Shown in pieces: positions 1 through 8,533 of a DNA stretch of 64,000 bases. This stretch comes from JAGOUA01 sp964428975 (GTDB taxonomy: Bacteria; Patescibacteriota; Patescibacteriia; 2-12-FULL-60-25): positions 1 to 64,000 of the forward strand of contig CAYSAI010000003.1 in assembly GCA_964428975.1 (NCBI GenBank), in the 5' to 3' direction. A program made the position numbers and the translations under genes. Within the stretch, counting starts at the first letter, position 1. Each line of letters opens with the position of its first letter. The notes beneath the pieces are model-generated. The model made no database searches. It saw only the letters and a program-made list of their open reading frames with translations, and had not been told where the DNA came from.

Positions 1-31
1 CCTCCCCCTGACAAGGGGGAATGAGGGGGTT
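1..31 (-). repeat. Palindromic repeat, family R
   Basis: A GC-rich imperfect palindrome at the very start of the window. Its reverse complement is identical over 31 nt to 29450-29480 (inside a glycosyltransferase gene) and differs by one base from 57903-57933 (inside rlmD). A related variant lies at 30376-30407. It is therefore a dispersed family that also sits inside coding sequence. Confidence 0.8.
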
Positions 32-463
32 GGAACGAACGAGGCTCCACGAGAGGCGGGGCATTTTTTTCAGATCCGCTGAATTCTCGTGGAAAAAGGC
101 TGACGCGAGTGCACGACTTTCTTGCGGAGCCTTGGCATTCGCGTCAAAAGGGCTTAGGGAGAGTGTCCGAGTTCTTTCTTCAAGATGCCGCTTGTTCTCC
201 CTCAAAACATACTTCCGTTCGCTCCGCGAGACGTCTCTCACGAAGCGAAGAAAAGTCCCCTGCGTTTGCAACGCATGGGGAAGGGGAAGGGTGCTCTGGA
301 TGGCGCCATTTCCTTTCGGAGCAGTTGATTTCCAGAGCAAAGAGGCTCCACGAGAGGCGGGGCATTTTTTTCAGATCCGCTCAATTCTCGTGGAAAAAGG
401 CTGACGCGACCCAAGGGGTTCCTTGCGGAGGCTGCCTTTTCGCGTCAAAAGGGTTCAATCCGC

Positions 464-491
464 GTAGGGGCGCGATGAATCGCGCCCCTAC
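464..491. repeat. Palindromic repeat, family P
   Basis: A perfect inverted repeat: GTAGGGGCGCGAT, two bases, then its reverse complement. It sits between two hairpin triads of the array. Further copies or partial copies are at 672-697, 735-758 and 49631-49656. Confidence 0.8.
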
Positions 492-671
492 GAAGGCGCT
501 CTGGAGACCTGGCTTTCTCTTTCGAGAGCCGTTCGCTTCCAGAGCAAAGAGGCTCCACGAGAGCACGCTGTTTCTTTTCAGAGACGACGTCTTCTCGTGG
601 AAAAAGGGCTGACGCGAGACGTGGTGTTCCTTGCGGAGCACTGCCCTTCGCGTCAAAAGGGTTCAATCCGC

Positions 672-697
672 GTAGGGGCGCGATTTATCGCGCCCGG
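672..697. repeat. Palindromic repeat, family P (partial)
   Basis: Same core as 464-491 with TT in the loop. The right arm loses its last bases, where the sequence changes to CGGTGG. Confidence 0.7.
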
Positions 698-734
698 TGG
701 AGGACGGTTGGGAAAGGGCACGGGTGGTGCTGAA

Positions 735-758
735 GGGCGCGATGAATCGCGCCCCTAC
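735..758. repeat. Palindromic repeat, family P (partial)
   Basis: Core GGGCGCGATGAATCGCGCCC with the right-hand CTAC end. It is followed directly by a family Q fragment (ACGAAGGAGAGGGG) at about 757-780, so P and Q elements are joined here. Confidence 0.65.
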
Positions 759-889
759 GAAGGAGAGGGGCAGGGGTGAGGTGCAAGAGGCTGACGCGAT
801 TACTCCTATTTCTTGCGGAGTAGTCTATTTCGCGTCAAAAGAGCAAAAGTTCCCCATTCAACCACGGATTGGCGAGGCTGTCAACGGTT

Positions 890-898
890 TGGTAGGGT
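890..898 (+). promoter_or_regulatory. Extended -10 promoter of holB, leaderless type
   Basis: TGGTAGGGT ends exactly 6 nt before the ATG at 905. No Shine-Dalgarno sequence is present. The spacing places +1 on the A of the start codon, as at several other genes in this window. Confidence 0.5.
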
Positions 899-904
899 GC
901 GGGC

Positions 905-1786
905 ATGATCGTTGGTCAGGCGAAAGCGCGTGGGATTTTGGCTCGATTCGAAACGATCGAGCGTGGTTCGTTTGGCGTGTTTGGTCCAGAGCACGTCGGT
1001 AAACGGCTCATAGCCCAGGATTTCGCGCGAAGACTCCTTGCTCATGAGGTGTCTCTTCCTCTTGAGGCGCATCCAGATTTTGCGTTGTACGATGCGGAGA
1101 GAGAAGAGGGGGTGGATGCTCTCAAAACGTGGCTTGAACGCTTGCATCAAACATCCGCACGAGGAGGAAGGCGTATTTTTATGCTTGATCACGCGGAATC
1201 GCTCAACATGCAAGGCTTCAACGCGCTTTTGAATGATCTTGAAGAGCCGGGTGCGGGCGTGATCTTTCTCGTGATTGCTTCGCGTGAAGAAGTGCTTCCC
1301 GCGACGGTGCGTTCGCGTTTGGTGCCGGTACGGTTTGGTCTCGTCTCGCTTGTGGAGATGCAAGAGCTCTGTCGCGCGAAGAACGTTTCTGAGCGTTGGG
1401 CGACGGAAGCGTGCGGTCGTCCTGGACTGCTCATGCGACGTATCGAGGATCCTGCGTGGTGGGACATGCTCGATCATGCTTCACGTGAACTTGTAGAAGC
1501 GATGCACACGAGGAAAATCGGCAAGCTTGTGGCGTGTCTCGATCGTTTTCAAAAAGAGGCGGACGCGACAAACGCTCCTGCACAGGCGTGGCGTATCTTG
1601 CTGTTGCTCGCACAACAGAGATTTCTTGAGATGAACACGTTTGAAAGCAAAGACGCGCATGGCCTTGTCCTCGCGTGGCGTTGGCTTGAAGGGGCTATTC
1701 CTCCACGTATAGGGCTTGAATGGAGCGTGCTTCATGCGATGGAACCGCACACACGCATGCCACGAATGTTGAGGGATTTGAAATAA
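905..1786 (+). CDS. holB: DNA polymerase III delta-prime subunit-like clamp-loader ATPase
   Basis: A 293 aa protein with the layout of the clamp-loader delta-prime subunit, which opens the sliding clamp and loads it on DNA during replication. An N-terminal AAA+ fold starts with a degenerate P-loop (GPEHVGKR, about residues 24-31). The equivalent of the conserved sensor region follows (FNALLNDLEEPGAGVIFLVI, about 102-121), with a VRSRLVPVRF segment matching the usual SRC/SRL motif. No four-Cys zinc cluster is visible, unlike DnaX. The lysine of the P-loop is kept but the final Ser/Thr is Arg, which suggests a non-hydrolysing subunit, as delta-prime usually is. The start follows a leaderless-type -10. 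Confidence 0.8.
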   Translation: MIVGQAKARGILARFETIERGSFGVFGPEHVGKRLIAQDFARRLLAHEVSLPLEAHPDFALYDAEREEGVDALKTWLERLHQTSARGGRRIFMLDHAESLNMQGFNALLNDLEEPGAGVIFLVIASREEVLPATVRSRLVPVRFGLVSLVEMQELCRAKNVSERWATEACGRPGLLMRRIEDPAWWDMLDHASRELVEAMHTRKIGKLVACLDRFQKEADATNAPAQAWRILLLLAQQRFLEMNTFESKDAHGLVLAWRWLEGAIPPRIGLEWSVLHAMEPHTRMPRMLRDLK

Positions 1787-1906
1787 GACTTACGCATTTG
1801 GCGATCTTCAAGCGCTTCGCCTCACAAAATCCTCAACGTACAGCGTGTGTACGTTTCCGGTTTTATGAGGCTCCAGCATCTCGAATCTCATCCAAATGCG
1901 TAAGTC
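1787..1906. repeat. 120 bp imperfect palindrome, family T
   Basis: A 15 bp perfect outer stem (1787-1801 with 1892-1906) encloses a long imperfect inner stem, with CCTCA/TGAGG and AACGTAC/GTACGTT pairs inside. It begins one base after the holB stop codon. One arm (GACTTACGCATTTGG and the following GCGATCTTCAA) recurs with small changes at 34889-34917, directly before tRNA-Val. A short remnant of the arm end (ATAGGACTTAC) lies at 39856-39866. It may also end holB transcription. Confidence 0.75.
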
Positions 1907-1917
1907 CTATGAAAGTG

Positions 1918-1926
1918 TGATACACT
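1918..1926 (+). promoter_or_regulatory. Extended -10 promoter of the lipoprotein gene
   Basis: TGATACACT ends 8 nt before the ATG at 1935, leaving room for almost no 5' leader. No ribosome binding site is visible. Confidence 0.45.
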
Positions 1927-1934
1927 CTCTCCAT

Positions 1935-2987
1935 ATGAACCGTTCTGTTCTTTCATTGGGAGTGGGGGCGCTCATTTTGATGGGCGCAGGGTGTTCGTTC
2001 GGTGGGTCATCAAAGGCCATAAGCACGGTTGACGGAGGCGTTTTCAAAACGGCGAATCTTACGGAATGGGCGCAGCTCAACGTCTTAAATCAAGGACCGA
2101 AGCTTGGGAGTATCGGCAATGTTGGAACGACGACGGGGGTATTTGATCCACAAGATCCAACCGTGATGTACGTCGGTACTGCACAAAACGGGTTGCTGAT
2201 GAGTCTCGATGCGGGAGCCTCATGGCAGCAGGCGCGAGGCCTCACGACGGGGGCAGTTGCGTCGATCGCGGTGCATCCTCGCGAGAAATGTACCGTGTTT
2301 GTCGCAAAAGCGAACCAACTTCTGAAAACCGACACATGTGGACGTGATTGGGCGCAAATCTATTTTGATCCACGTACCGCGCAGCAATATACGAGCATCG
2401 TGATCGATCCTGTCAATCCAAAAACGTTGTATGCAGGAAATGTAGATGGAGACATTCTTCGCTCCGAAGACGAGGGAACCTCGTGGCGCGTGCTTCATCG
2501 TGCAGAAAGCCGCGTGAATGCGATCACGATTGATCCGCGTGACACGAACGTGCTCTATGTGGCGACGAATGGCTCGGGTGTGCTCAAGACGGTCGATCGC
2601 GGCGTATCATGGCAGGAGATTCGTGCTGAGTTAGATGCATACGAAGGAGCGCGTCGTCCACTGATGATTCTTCTTGATCCGACAAAATCCACCACCATCT
2701 ACCACGTGTCGCGCAACGGCGTGCTTCGTTCAGACGATGCGGGAGGAAGTTTTCGCGCGCTCGCCTTGCCGACTCCTTCTCAACAAACGAACATCCGCGC
2801 TTTTGCGATCCATCCTCGTATGACGAACACGCTCGTGTATGCGACCGACACGTCGGTTGTCTCTACGCAAGATGGCGGTCAAACATGGACACCGAAGAAA
2901 CTTCCTACCACGCGTTCCGCTTCATTTCTCCTGTTTGATAACAATCCAACGCAGACGTCGTTGTATCTTGGAACAATTCCACGATAA
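1935..2987 (+). CDS. Exported lipoprotein with Asp-box (BNR/VPS10-like) beta-propeller repeats
   Basis: A 350 aa protein. The N-terminus has a short hydrophobic signal ending in a lipobox (LMGAGC, Cys at residue 20), so it should be lipid-anchored outside the membrane. The rest is six or seven repeats of about 45 aa, each with a DPxxPxxLYVGT-like strand and an Asp-box (for example SLDAGASW, SEDEGTSW, TVDRGVSW, STQDGGQTW). This is the pattern of BNR/Ycf48-type propellers. Substrate unknown; such proteins often serve as scaffolds or bind glycans. An upstream in-frame ATG at 1896 lies in the family T palindrome and was not chosen, because the signal peptide starts at 1935. Confidence 0.75.
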   Translation: MNRSVLSLGVGALILMGAGCSFGGSSKAISTVDGGVFKTANLTEWAQLNVLNQGPKLGSIGNVGTTTGVFDPQDPTVMYVGTAQNGLLMSLDAGASWQQARGLTTGAVASIAVHPREKCTVFVAKANQLLKTDTCGRDWAQIYFDPRTAQQYTSIVIDPVNPKTLYAGNVDGDILRSEDEGTSWRVLHRAESRVNAITIDPRDTNVLYVATNGSGVLKTVDRGVSWQEIRAELDAYEGARRPLMILLDPTKSTTIYHVSRNGVLRSDDAGGSFRALALPTPSQQTNIRAFAIHPRMTNTLVYATDTSVVSTQDGGQTWTPKKLPTTRSASFLLFDNNPTQTSLYLGTIPR

Positions 2988-3023
2988 CCCCTCTCCTTAC
3001 GAAGGAGAGGGGAGGGGGTGAGG
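2987..3023. repeat. Palindromic repeat, family Q
   Basis: CTCTCCTTACGAAGGAGAG palindrome with a GGGGAGGGGGTGAGG tail, starting at the stop codon of the lipoprotein gene. The same family occurs near 757-780, 27830-27867 and 27896-27932. Confidence 0.75.
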
Positions 3024-3071
3024 TTTCTTATCTTTGACGCGCCGGCTCTTTTTTGAGACGCTTGCGTGTAT

Positions 3072-3626
3072 ATGTCCTCCCATCTTGATGCGCATAAGAG
3101 TGAGTTTTCAAAAGTCATCGAACATTTTCAACACGAATTGCAGGCGCTTCGCACGGGACGCGCCAACGTTGGGCTTGTGGACCACATCCGCGTCGAGGCG
3201 TACGGACAGATGAGCGATCTGAAAAGCGTGGCTTCACTCACGACGCCAGACGCAAAAACGTTGCAGATCGAGCCATGGGATAAGACGCTTGTGAAAGACA
3301 TCGAAAAAGCGCTCATCGACGCCGCGCTTGGGATGCAGCCGAACACGGCGGGTACGGTGATCCGCCTCGTGATGCCGCCGACCAGCGAGGAAGGACGAAA
3401 AAATCTTGTGAAAATTCTTCGTCAAAAAGCGGAAGAAGCGCGTATTGGTGTGCGTAACGTGCGCGAAAAGGTAAAAACGTTGATTATTGACGAGGAAAAA
3501 GCGAAAACCATGTCTGAAGATGAGCGTCGTCGTGCGCTTGAACAGCTTGATAAAGCGACCGCAGACGAAAACGCAAAAATCGAAACCGTCGCAAAAGACA
3601 AAGAAGAGGAGATTATGAAGGTCTAA
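3072..3626 (+). CDS. frr: Ribosome recycling factor
   Basis: A 184 aa protein of normal family length. It matches ribosome recycling factor along its whole length: the N-terminal helix with LRTGRANVGLVDHIRVEAYG, the domain II segment QIEPWDKTLVKDIEKAL, and the C-terminal VRNVREKVKTLI and DERRRALEQLDKAT helices. With EF-G it splits post-termination ribosomes. The ATG at 3072 is preferred over the GTG at 3066, although both are in frame. The glycyl-tRNA synthetase gene starts 3 nt downstream, so the two are probably co-transcribed. Confidence 0.95.
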   Translation: MSSHLDAHKSEFSKVIEHFQHELQALRTGRANVGLVDHIRVEAYGQMSDLKSVASLTTPDAKTLQIEPWDKTLVKDIEKALIDAALGMQPNTAGTVIRLVMPPTSEEGRKNLVKILRQKAEEARIGVRNVREKVKTLIIDEEKAKTMSEDERRRALEQLDKATADENAKIETVAKDKEEEIMKV

Positions 3627-3629
3627 CGT

Positions 3630-4982
3630 ATGGCGATTTCTTCTGATAAAAAAATGGAATTGCTCGTCGCTCTCTGTAAGCGGCGCGGTTTTGTGTATCC
3701 AGATTCGGATATTTACGGAGGGTTTGCGAATGCGTGGGATTACGGACCGTATGGCGTCGAGCTCAAAAACAATATTCGTGATGCGTGGTGGCAGATGTTC
3801 GTTCGTGAGCGCGATGATGTTGTAGGTATAGATACGCCCATCGTGCAGCATCCAAAAACGTGGGAAGCCTCTGGCCATCTCGCGACGTTTTCTGATCCGC
3901 TCGTGGATTGTAAAAAGTGCAAGAAACGTTTTCGCGCCGATCATCTTCTGGAAGAATCGGGGAAAGCACTCGCAGAACTCCGCTGTCCTGAATGCGGAGG
4001 GGAGTTTACAGAAGTACGATCCTTCAATTTGATGCTCAAAACGTTTCTTGGAGTTACGGAAGAGACGAAAAACACGGCCTATCTTCGTCCAGAAACAGCC
4101 GCAGGCATGTTTACCGCGTGGAAAAACGTTCGTGATACGATGCGGAAAAAACTGCCGTTTGGGATCGCGCAGGTGGGAAAAGCCTTTCGGAACGAGATCA
4201 CTCCCGGAAATTTTATTTTTCGTACACGCGAGTTCGAACAGATGGAAATTGAGTACTTTGTGCGTCCCGAGCAAGCCGATGACGTGTTCGAAGCGTGGCT
4301 CGCAAGCATGAAAACGTGGGTGCACGACGTCCTCAAGATTCCAGAAGGCATGATTGTGTATCACGAGATTTCGGAAGCAGATCGTGCATTCTACTCGAAA
4401 CGTACGATTGATGTGGAGTTTACGTATCCCTTCGGGACGAAAGAGCTCTATGGTCTCGCAAACCGTTCCGATTACGATCTTTCGCGTCATCAGGAATGTT
4501 CTGGCGAAGATTTACGTTGGTTTAACGCAGAAACGGGAGAACGGTTCTTGCCGCATGTGATCGAGCCAACGTGGGGGCTTACGCGAAGCGTTCTCGCTCT
4601 TTTGTGCGCGCATCTTGATGTGGATGAAGCGGATACGGTTGCGGGAGAAACAGAGCCGCGCATGGTGCTGCGTCTTCCACCGAAGCTCGCGCCGGTAAAG
4701 GTGGCGGTATTCCCTCTTCAAAAGAAAGATGGTCAACCAGAATTCGCGAAAACGCTCGTAAAAACCCTTCGTACACGAGGTTGGATGATCGAATATGACG
4801 AATCAGGGTCGATCGGCAAGCGGTATCGTCGTCAAGATGAGATCGGTACGCCGTGGTGCATCACCGTGGATTTTGATTCCATCGCGCAAAACACCGTGAC
4901 GATTCGCGATCGCGACTCGATGGAACAGGTGCGCGTAGTGGTGGAGGATGTGCCTGCCTTTATTTCCGCACGTTTACTCTAG
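3630..4982 (+). CDS. glyS: Glycyl-tRNA synthetase, single-chain alpha2 type
   Basis: A 450 aa class II synthetase that charges tRNA-Gly. Visible features: the N-terminal YGGFANAWDYGPYGVELK block, a four-Cys zinc insertion (CKKC near residue 93 and CPEC near 116), motif 2 (FRNEITPGNFIFRTREFEQ), the glycine pocket segment (GLANRSDYDLSRHQ), motif 3 (GLTRSVLALL) and an anticodon-binding domain (APVKVAVFPL to the C-terminus). This is the archaeal/eukaryal and Gram-positive alpha2 form rather than the split alpha2beta2 form. It starts 3 nt after frr. Confidence 0.93.
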   Translation: MAISSDKKMELLVALCKRRGFVYPDSDIYGGFANAWDYGPYGVELKNNIRDAWWQMFVRERDDVVGIDTPIVQHPKTWEASGHLATFSDPLVDCKKCKKRFRADHLLEESGKALAELRCPECGGEFTEVRSFNLMLKTFLGVTEETKNTAYLRPETAAGMFTAWKNVRDTMRKKLPFGIAQVGKAFRNEITPGNFIFRTREFEQMEIEYFVRPEQADDVFEAWLASMKTWVHDVLKIPEGMIVYHEISEADRAFYSKRTIDVEFTYPFGTKELYGLANRSDYDLSRHQECSGEDLRWFNAETGERFLPHVIEPTWGLTRSVLALLCAHLDVDEADTVAGETEPRMVLRLPPKLAPVKVAVFPLQKKDGQPEFAKTLVKTLRTRGWMIEYDESGSIGKRYRRQDEIGTPWCITVDFDSIAQNTVTIRDRDSMEQVRVVVEDVPAFISARLL

Positions 4983-4983
4983 T

Positions 4984-6252
4984 ATGGCCACGCATCCAAC
5001 ATTACGTCGGTTGAAAAACGGTATTCGTGTCGTGTGGCAACACATGCCTACAAGTACCGCGTGTGCGTTTGAAGTGTTCGTTGGGGTTGGTTCGCGTTAT
5101 GAGACGTCAAAAATCATGGGCGCCTCGCATTTCATCGAGCATCTCATGTTTAAGGGCACAAAAAAACGGCCGAACGCGCAAGCGGTGAGCCGTGATCTTG
5201 ATCGTTTTGGGGCCGATTACAATGCCTCTACGGGCAAAGATCATACGTCGTACTACGTGAAAATCGAGGCAGATCGCGCCTTGCACGCGATTGATGTCCT
5301 TCATGACATGCTCGCAAACTCGACGTTCAAAGCGAGTGATATGCATCGCGAACGCGGCGTTATTCTCGAAGAAATCAACATGTATGAGGATAATCCGCAA
5401 AGTCAGATGATGGATTTATTGGATGAAATCTCGTTTGGACGGCATCCGCTTGGATGGAATATCGCAGGAACGCGCGACGTGATTCGAAAGATCTCGCGAA
5501 AAGACCTGCTCGCGCATCGCTCCGCGTTCTACGATCCTTCACGCATGGTGATGGCGCTCTGCGGGAAGATTCCTCCTGGAGCGTTTGAAATGCTCGAAAA
5601 AACGTTCGGTATGTGGCACACGCCGAAACGTACGAAGCACGAAGCGCTCCCGTTTGATACGACGAACATGCAAGGCGTGCGCCTTTCCTTTCAGCCGAAA
5701 CAGATCGAACAAGTGCAGCTTGGATGTTCGTTTTTTACGTTTCCGATGTTCGATCCACGTCAGGATGCGTCGCGTCTTCTTGCGATTATTCTTGGAGGAA
5801 CGATGTCATCGCGACTTTTTACCGAGGTGCGTGAACGGCGTGGACTTTGCTACAGCATCAGCGCGAATCGTGTTTCGTATCAAGATGTTGGGGCCTTTCG
5901 TATCGTTGCAGGACTTGAGAAGAATCGTCTTTCCGAAGCGGTGGAAGTGATTTGGCAAGAGCTGGAAAAGATCAAAAAAACGCTCGTTTCTCAGGATGAA
6001 CTTGCTCGTGCAAAAGACTTCTTACGAGGAAAGTTTGCGCTTGAATTTGAAGATCCGCTCGCGAGAGCGGATTGGTACGGTGATCAGCTCCTCTATCGTG
6101 AAACATGGCGTACGCCGGAAGAGCGGATGAAGGCCATCGAACGCGTAACAGCGCAAGAACTTCGTGAAGTCGCACGCCTCCTCTTTACGCGAACGAACTA
6201 CGCGGTCTCTCTCGTAGGGCCGCCCGGATGCGAAAAGGACGTGCGATTTTAG
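4984..6252 (+). CDS. M16 family zinc peptidase (processing-peptidase-like)
   Basis: A 422 aa protein with the inverted zinc-binding motif HxxEH (HFIEH near residue 49) and the downstream acidic ligand region (GVILEEINMYEDNP). A second-domain signature, the RERRGLCYSISANR block typical of active M16B subunits, lies near residue 285. Length and layout fit bacterial M16B peptidases such as PqqL/YmxG or mitochondrial processing peptidase beta. No signal peptide is visible, so it is likely cytoplasmic. The ATG at 4984 overlaps the end of glyS by one or two bases. Two more M16 paralogues lie at 15.9-19.1 kb. Confidence 0.88.
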   Translation: MATHPTLRRLKNGIRVVWQHMPTSTACAFEVFVGVGSRYETSKIMGASHFIEHLMFKGTKKRPNAQAVSRDLDRFGADYNASTGKDHTSYYVKIEADRALHAIDVLHDMLANSTFKASDMHRERGVILEEINMYEDNPQSQMMDLLDEISFGRHPLGWNIAGTRDVIRKISRKDLLAHRSAFYDPSRMVMALCGKIPPGAFEMLEKTFGMWHTPKRTKHEALPFDTTNMQGVRLSFQPKQIEQVQLGCSFFTFPMFDPRQDASRLLAIILGGTMSSRLFTEVRERRGLCYSISANRVSYQDVGAFRIVAGLEKNRLSEAVEVIWQELEKIKKTLVSQDELARAKDFLRGKFALEFEDPLARADWYGDQLLYRETWRTPEERMKAIERVTAQELREVARLLFTRTNYAVSLVGPPGCEKDVRF

Positions 6253-6302
6253 GAGTCTCTTGCCAAACAAGCAAAAAAAAGGTAAGAAGAGGACGAATTT
6301 CT

Positions 6303-7070
6303 ATGCAAAAACTCATCATTGCGAACTGGAAGATGATGTACGGCCCTGTGAAGGCGGGCGCGTGGATTCGGGCCTTTCGTCGCGAACGTCTTCCAAAAGA
6401 TATGGATATCGCGGTTGCGGTGCCGCACGTGTCGCTTCCTGCGGCAAAAGCCTCGCTTGGACGCGCTTCCGTGCCCGTGATTGCGGCACAAAACGTTTCA
6501 TGGATAGAAGAGGGCGCCATGACGGGGGAGATTTCTCCTTCGATGCTTATTGAACTCGATGTTTCGTTTTGTCTTGTTGGACATAGCGAACGACGTGTGT
6601 ACTTGGGAGAAACTGACGACATGGTGGCAAAAAAAGTGGCAACCCTCGTAAAAAATAGTATTCGGCCCATTATTTGTGTAGGAGAAACAGATACGCAACG
6701 GAAAAAGGGGAAAGCAGAGGTCGCGAAACTCCTGCGTGCACAGGTCCAAGCCGCACTCGCCCTCGTTCATTGGAGTGAAAAAACGGTTCTTCCTGTGCTC
6801 GCTTACGAACCTATTTGGGCGATTGGATCAGGAAAGCCCTGTCCGCCGCTTGAAGCGAAAGACGCGCATCGCATTATTCGAGAAACGCTCGAAAAAAAGC
6901 TCGGAGAGGCACTCGCAGAACGGGTGCACATCGTGTATGGTGGGTCGGTAGATGCTCGTCATGTCGCGGACTACATGTCCACGACAGGCATTGACGGTGT
7001 ACTCGTTGGAAGCGCCTCTCTCGATCCAAGGATGTTCGGGATGCTCTGCCGAGCCGCGTCTACGGCGTAG
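6303..7070 (+). CDS. tpiA: Triosephosphate isomerase
   Basis: A 255 aa enzyme that interconverts dihydroxyacetone phosphate and glyceraldehyde 3-phosphate. All catalytic blocks are present: N and K in ANWKMM (start), the catalytic His in VGHSERR, the catalytic Glu in AYEPIWAIG, loop 6 (GSGKPCPPLEA in place of the usual GTGKTA), and the phosphate-binding YGGSV and GVLVGSASL segments. The ATG at 6303 gives the canonical N-terminus; the longer frame back to 6228 adds a non-homologous leader. Confidence 0.95.
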   Translation: MQKLIIANWKMMYGPVKAGAWIRAFRRERLPKDMDIAVAVPHVSLPAAKASLGRASVPVIAAQNVSWIEEGAMTGEISPSMLIELDVSFCLVGHSERRVYLGETDDMVAKKVATLVKNSIRPIICVGETDTQRKKGKAEVAKLLRAQVQAALALVHWSEKTVLPVLAYEPIWAIGSGKPCPPLEAKDAHRIIRETLEKKLGEALAERVHIVYGGSVDARHVADYMSTTGIDGVLVGSASLDPRMFGMLCRAASTA

Positions 7071-7072
7071 AC

Positions 7073-8053
7073 ATGCTCATCATTATTTTGTATCTCTCGA
7101 GTGCCGTGTGTTTGGCGCTCGCCTGCCTCCTTCTCGCACGACGGTGGACGGATCTTCGTTTACTTGATCCGCTCACGATCAAAGAAGAGCAAACACGTCA
7201 AAAACGGGAAGATATGATTAAAAAGCGGTTTGATCGTATGCATGCTGAACGCTCGCAGCCGTTTCGTCGGTTTTTTCGCGCGCTTTCACGCTCCGCTTCC
7301 GCTCTCTACAATGCGCTTCATGAACGTCTTGTGGCGATGGAAGAAGTGTACGGCGGAACGAAAACGACGCTTTCATCGCTGACACCAACAACGCACGAGC
7401 GTGTGAAGGTATTAGCTGGAGAGGGACGCGCGCTTGTACGTGATCAAAAGTGGGCAGAAGCAGAGAAGCGTTTTTTGGATGTGCTTACCCTCGATCCGCA
7501 TTGTGTGGAGGCGTATAAAGGGCTTGGTGGCATGTATTTGAAGCAAAAGCTGTATCAACAGGCGCAAGAAACGTTTCAATTTATCGTACGCATGAAAAAG
7601 GCAGATGATGCGACGTTTGCAGGGCTTGCGGATATTGAAGATGCGCTTGAACATCCACACGAGGCAGAGGTCTATCGCTTGCAAGCGGTTGAAGCAAGTC
7701 CAAAACAAGCGTGTCGTCATGCCGAGCTTGCAGAGTATTATGCCGCTCACGAAGACGTTCTGAAGGCATGGACAGCGGCAAAACGAGCGTGCGAACTTGA
7801 ACCAAGTAGTGGGAAGTATGCGGAGCTCGCGCTTCAGATTGCGGTGCAAGCAGGAGGAGCAACAGAAGCACGTGCGCGATATCAGCGCTTTCGACTGCTT
7901 TCGGAAGATCGTGCGAAGTTTCAGTACTGGCGAGAAAAAGTGGAGGCGCTGGAACGGGAACAAAGCGAACCGGCTCCCACGGGAGAAACTGTTTCGCCAA
8001 AGCCTGTGCGTAAACGGGAAAAACAAGAGACGAAAAACAAAAAATCCATCTAA
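7073..8053 (+). CDS. Membrane-anchored TPR-repeat protein
   Basis: A 326 aa protein with one N-terminal transmembrane helix (about residues 2-22) followed by a charged linker and tetratricopeptide-like repeats (for example EAEKRFLDVLTLDPHCVEAYKGLGGMYLKQ, cited here only by position, about residues 130-160, and similar units to residue 270). The C-terminus is rich in Lys and Glu and looks disordered. TPR domains bind partner proteins; the partner is unknown. The gene starts 2 nt after tpiA and is probably in the same transcript. Confidence 0.7.
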   Translation: MLIIILYLSSAVCLALACLLLARRWTDLRLLDPLTIKEEQTRQKREDMIKKRFDRMHAERSQPFRRFFRALSRSASALYNALHERLVAMEEVYGGTKTTLSSLTPTTHERVKVLAGEGRALVRDQKWAEAEKRFLDVLTLDPHCVEAYKGLGGMYLKQKLYQQAQETFQFIVRMKKADDATFAGLADIEDALEHPHEAEVYRLQAVEASPKQACRHAELAEYYAAHEDVLKAWTAAKRACELEPSSGKYAELALQIAVQAGGATEARARYQRFRLLSEDRAKFQYWREKVEALEREQSEPAPTGETVSPKPVRKREKQETKNKKSI

Positions 8054-8071
8054 TCTTTATCTGCCCCATGT

Positions 8072-8521
8072 ATGCCAATTGAAAGCTCATTTCTCCGTGG
8101 TTTGATGCTTCTCGCTCTCGTGATCTTCATCGCTTGGCGTGTGTGGCTGCGATGGCAGCAGGCCGGAGCGGTCAGTACGGAAGATGCATCAGCGATGAAT
8201 GAGTGGAAGATGGGATTTCAGTCGTTTAAACAAGATCCGCGCTTTGTGAAGCTGAAGAACTATCTTGATCAAGCATTTCCAAACACATTTGATGCACCCG
8301 CCGACGATCAAACATTTCAAATCGTCTATGTCACTCTCATGGATGAAAAGGGTCAATCCGTCCCATTTCAAGATGCAGAACGGGCAACATGTGTGGTCGC
8401 GTATCTAAAAAATGCTCAGAAAAAACTCCAAGTTTCACTCGATTTTCAAACACAGCAAACGTACGTGCAAGAGCTTGGTGGCATGGCATTTACTTCCATG
8501 ATTCCTTACTGGGCTCACTAG
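8072..8521 (+). CDS. Small membrane-anchored protein of unknown function
   Basis: A 149 aa protein not recognised. One transmembrane helix at about residues 8-24 (GLMLLALVIFIAWRVWL) is followed by a soluble domain with mixed alpha/beta character. It lies 18 nt after the TPR protein on the same strand and may belong to that operon. Confidence 0.6.
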   Translation: MPIESSFLRGLMLLALVIFIAWRVWLRWQQAGAVSTEDASAMNEWKMGFQSFKQDPRFVKLKNYLDQAFPNTFDAPADDQTFQIVYVTLMDEKGQSVPFQDAERATCVVAYLKNAQKKLQVSLDFQTQQTYVQELGGMAFTSMIPYWAH

Positions 8522-8533
8522 CCTCACTATCTC

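Larger units (their letters stand above)
47..837. repeat. Array of 46-48 bp double-stem palindromes (gene-free region)
   Basis: No gene is supported in 1-904. The stretch is a run of imperfect palindromes, nearly all 46 bp, separated by 8-9 nt linkers close to AAARRGGCT, giving a period of about 55 bp. Outer 8 bp stems define types: GCTCTGGA at 293-338 and 498-545; CCACGAGA at 47-92, 348-393 and 555-600; TGACGCGA at 101-146, 402-447, 610-655 and 792-837; AGGGAGA at 156-202; ACTT..TTCGCT at 211-256. A short hairpin lies at 256-281. The order GCTCTGGA, CCACGAGA, TGACGCGA occurs twice in full. Inner sequences differ between copies but partly keep pairing around a conserved apical TTGC or TTTC. 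Function unknown. The open frames here are by-products of the repeats. Confidence 0.8.

Noticed and set aside
47..655. CRISPR array (regular ~55 bp period)
   Set aside because: There is no constant direct repeat of 23-40 bp separated by unique spacers; the units are palindromes of several types, and no cas gene is in the window.
21..1002. Several overlapping open frames of 60-167 codons
   Set aside because: They run through the palindrome array in all frames with repeated, Arg/Ser-rich low-complexity protein sequence, and none has a promoter or ribosome site.
3234..4490. 418-codon minus-strand frame opposite frr and glyS
   Set aside because: Shadow of the glyS coding frame; protein is Phe/His/Arg-rich with no recognisable motif.
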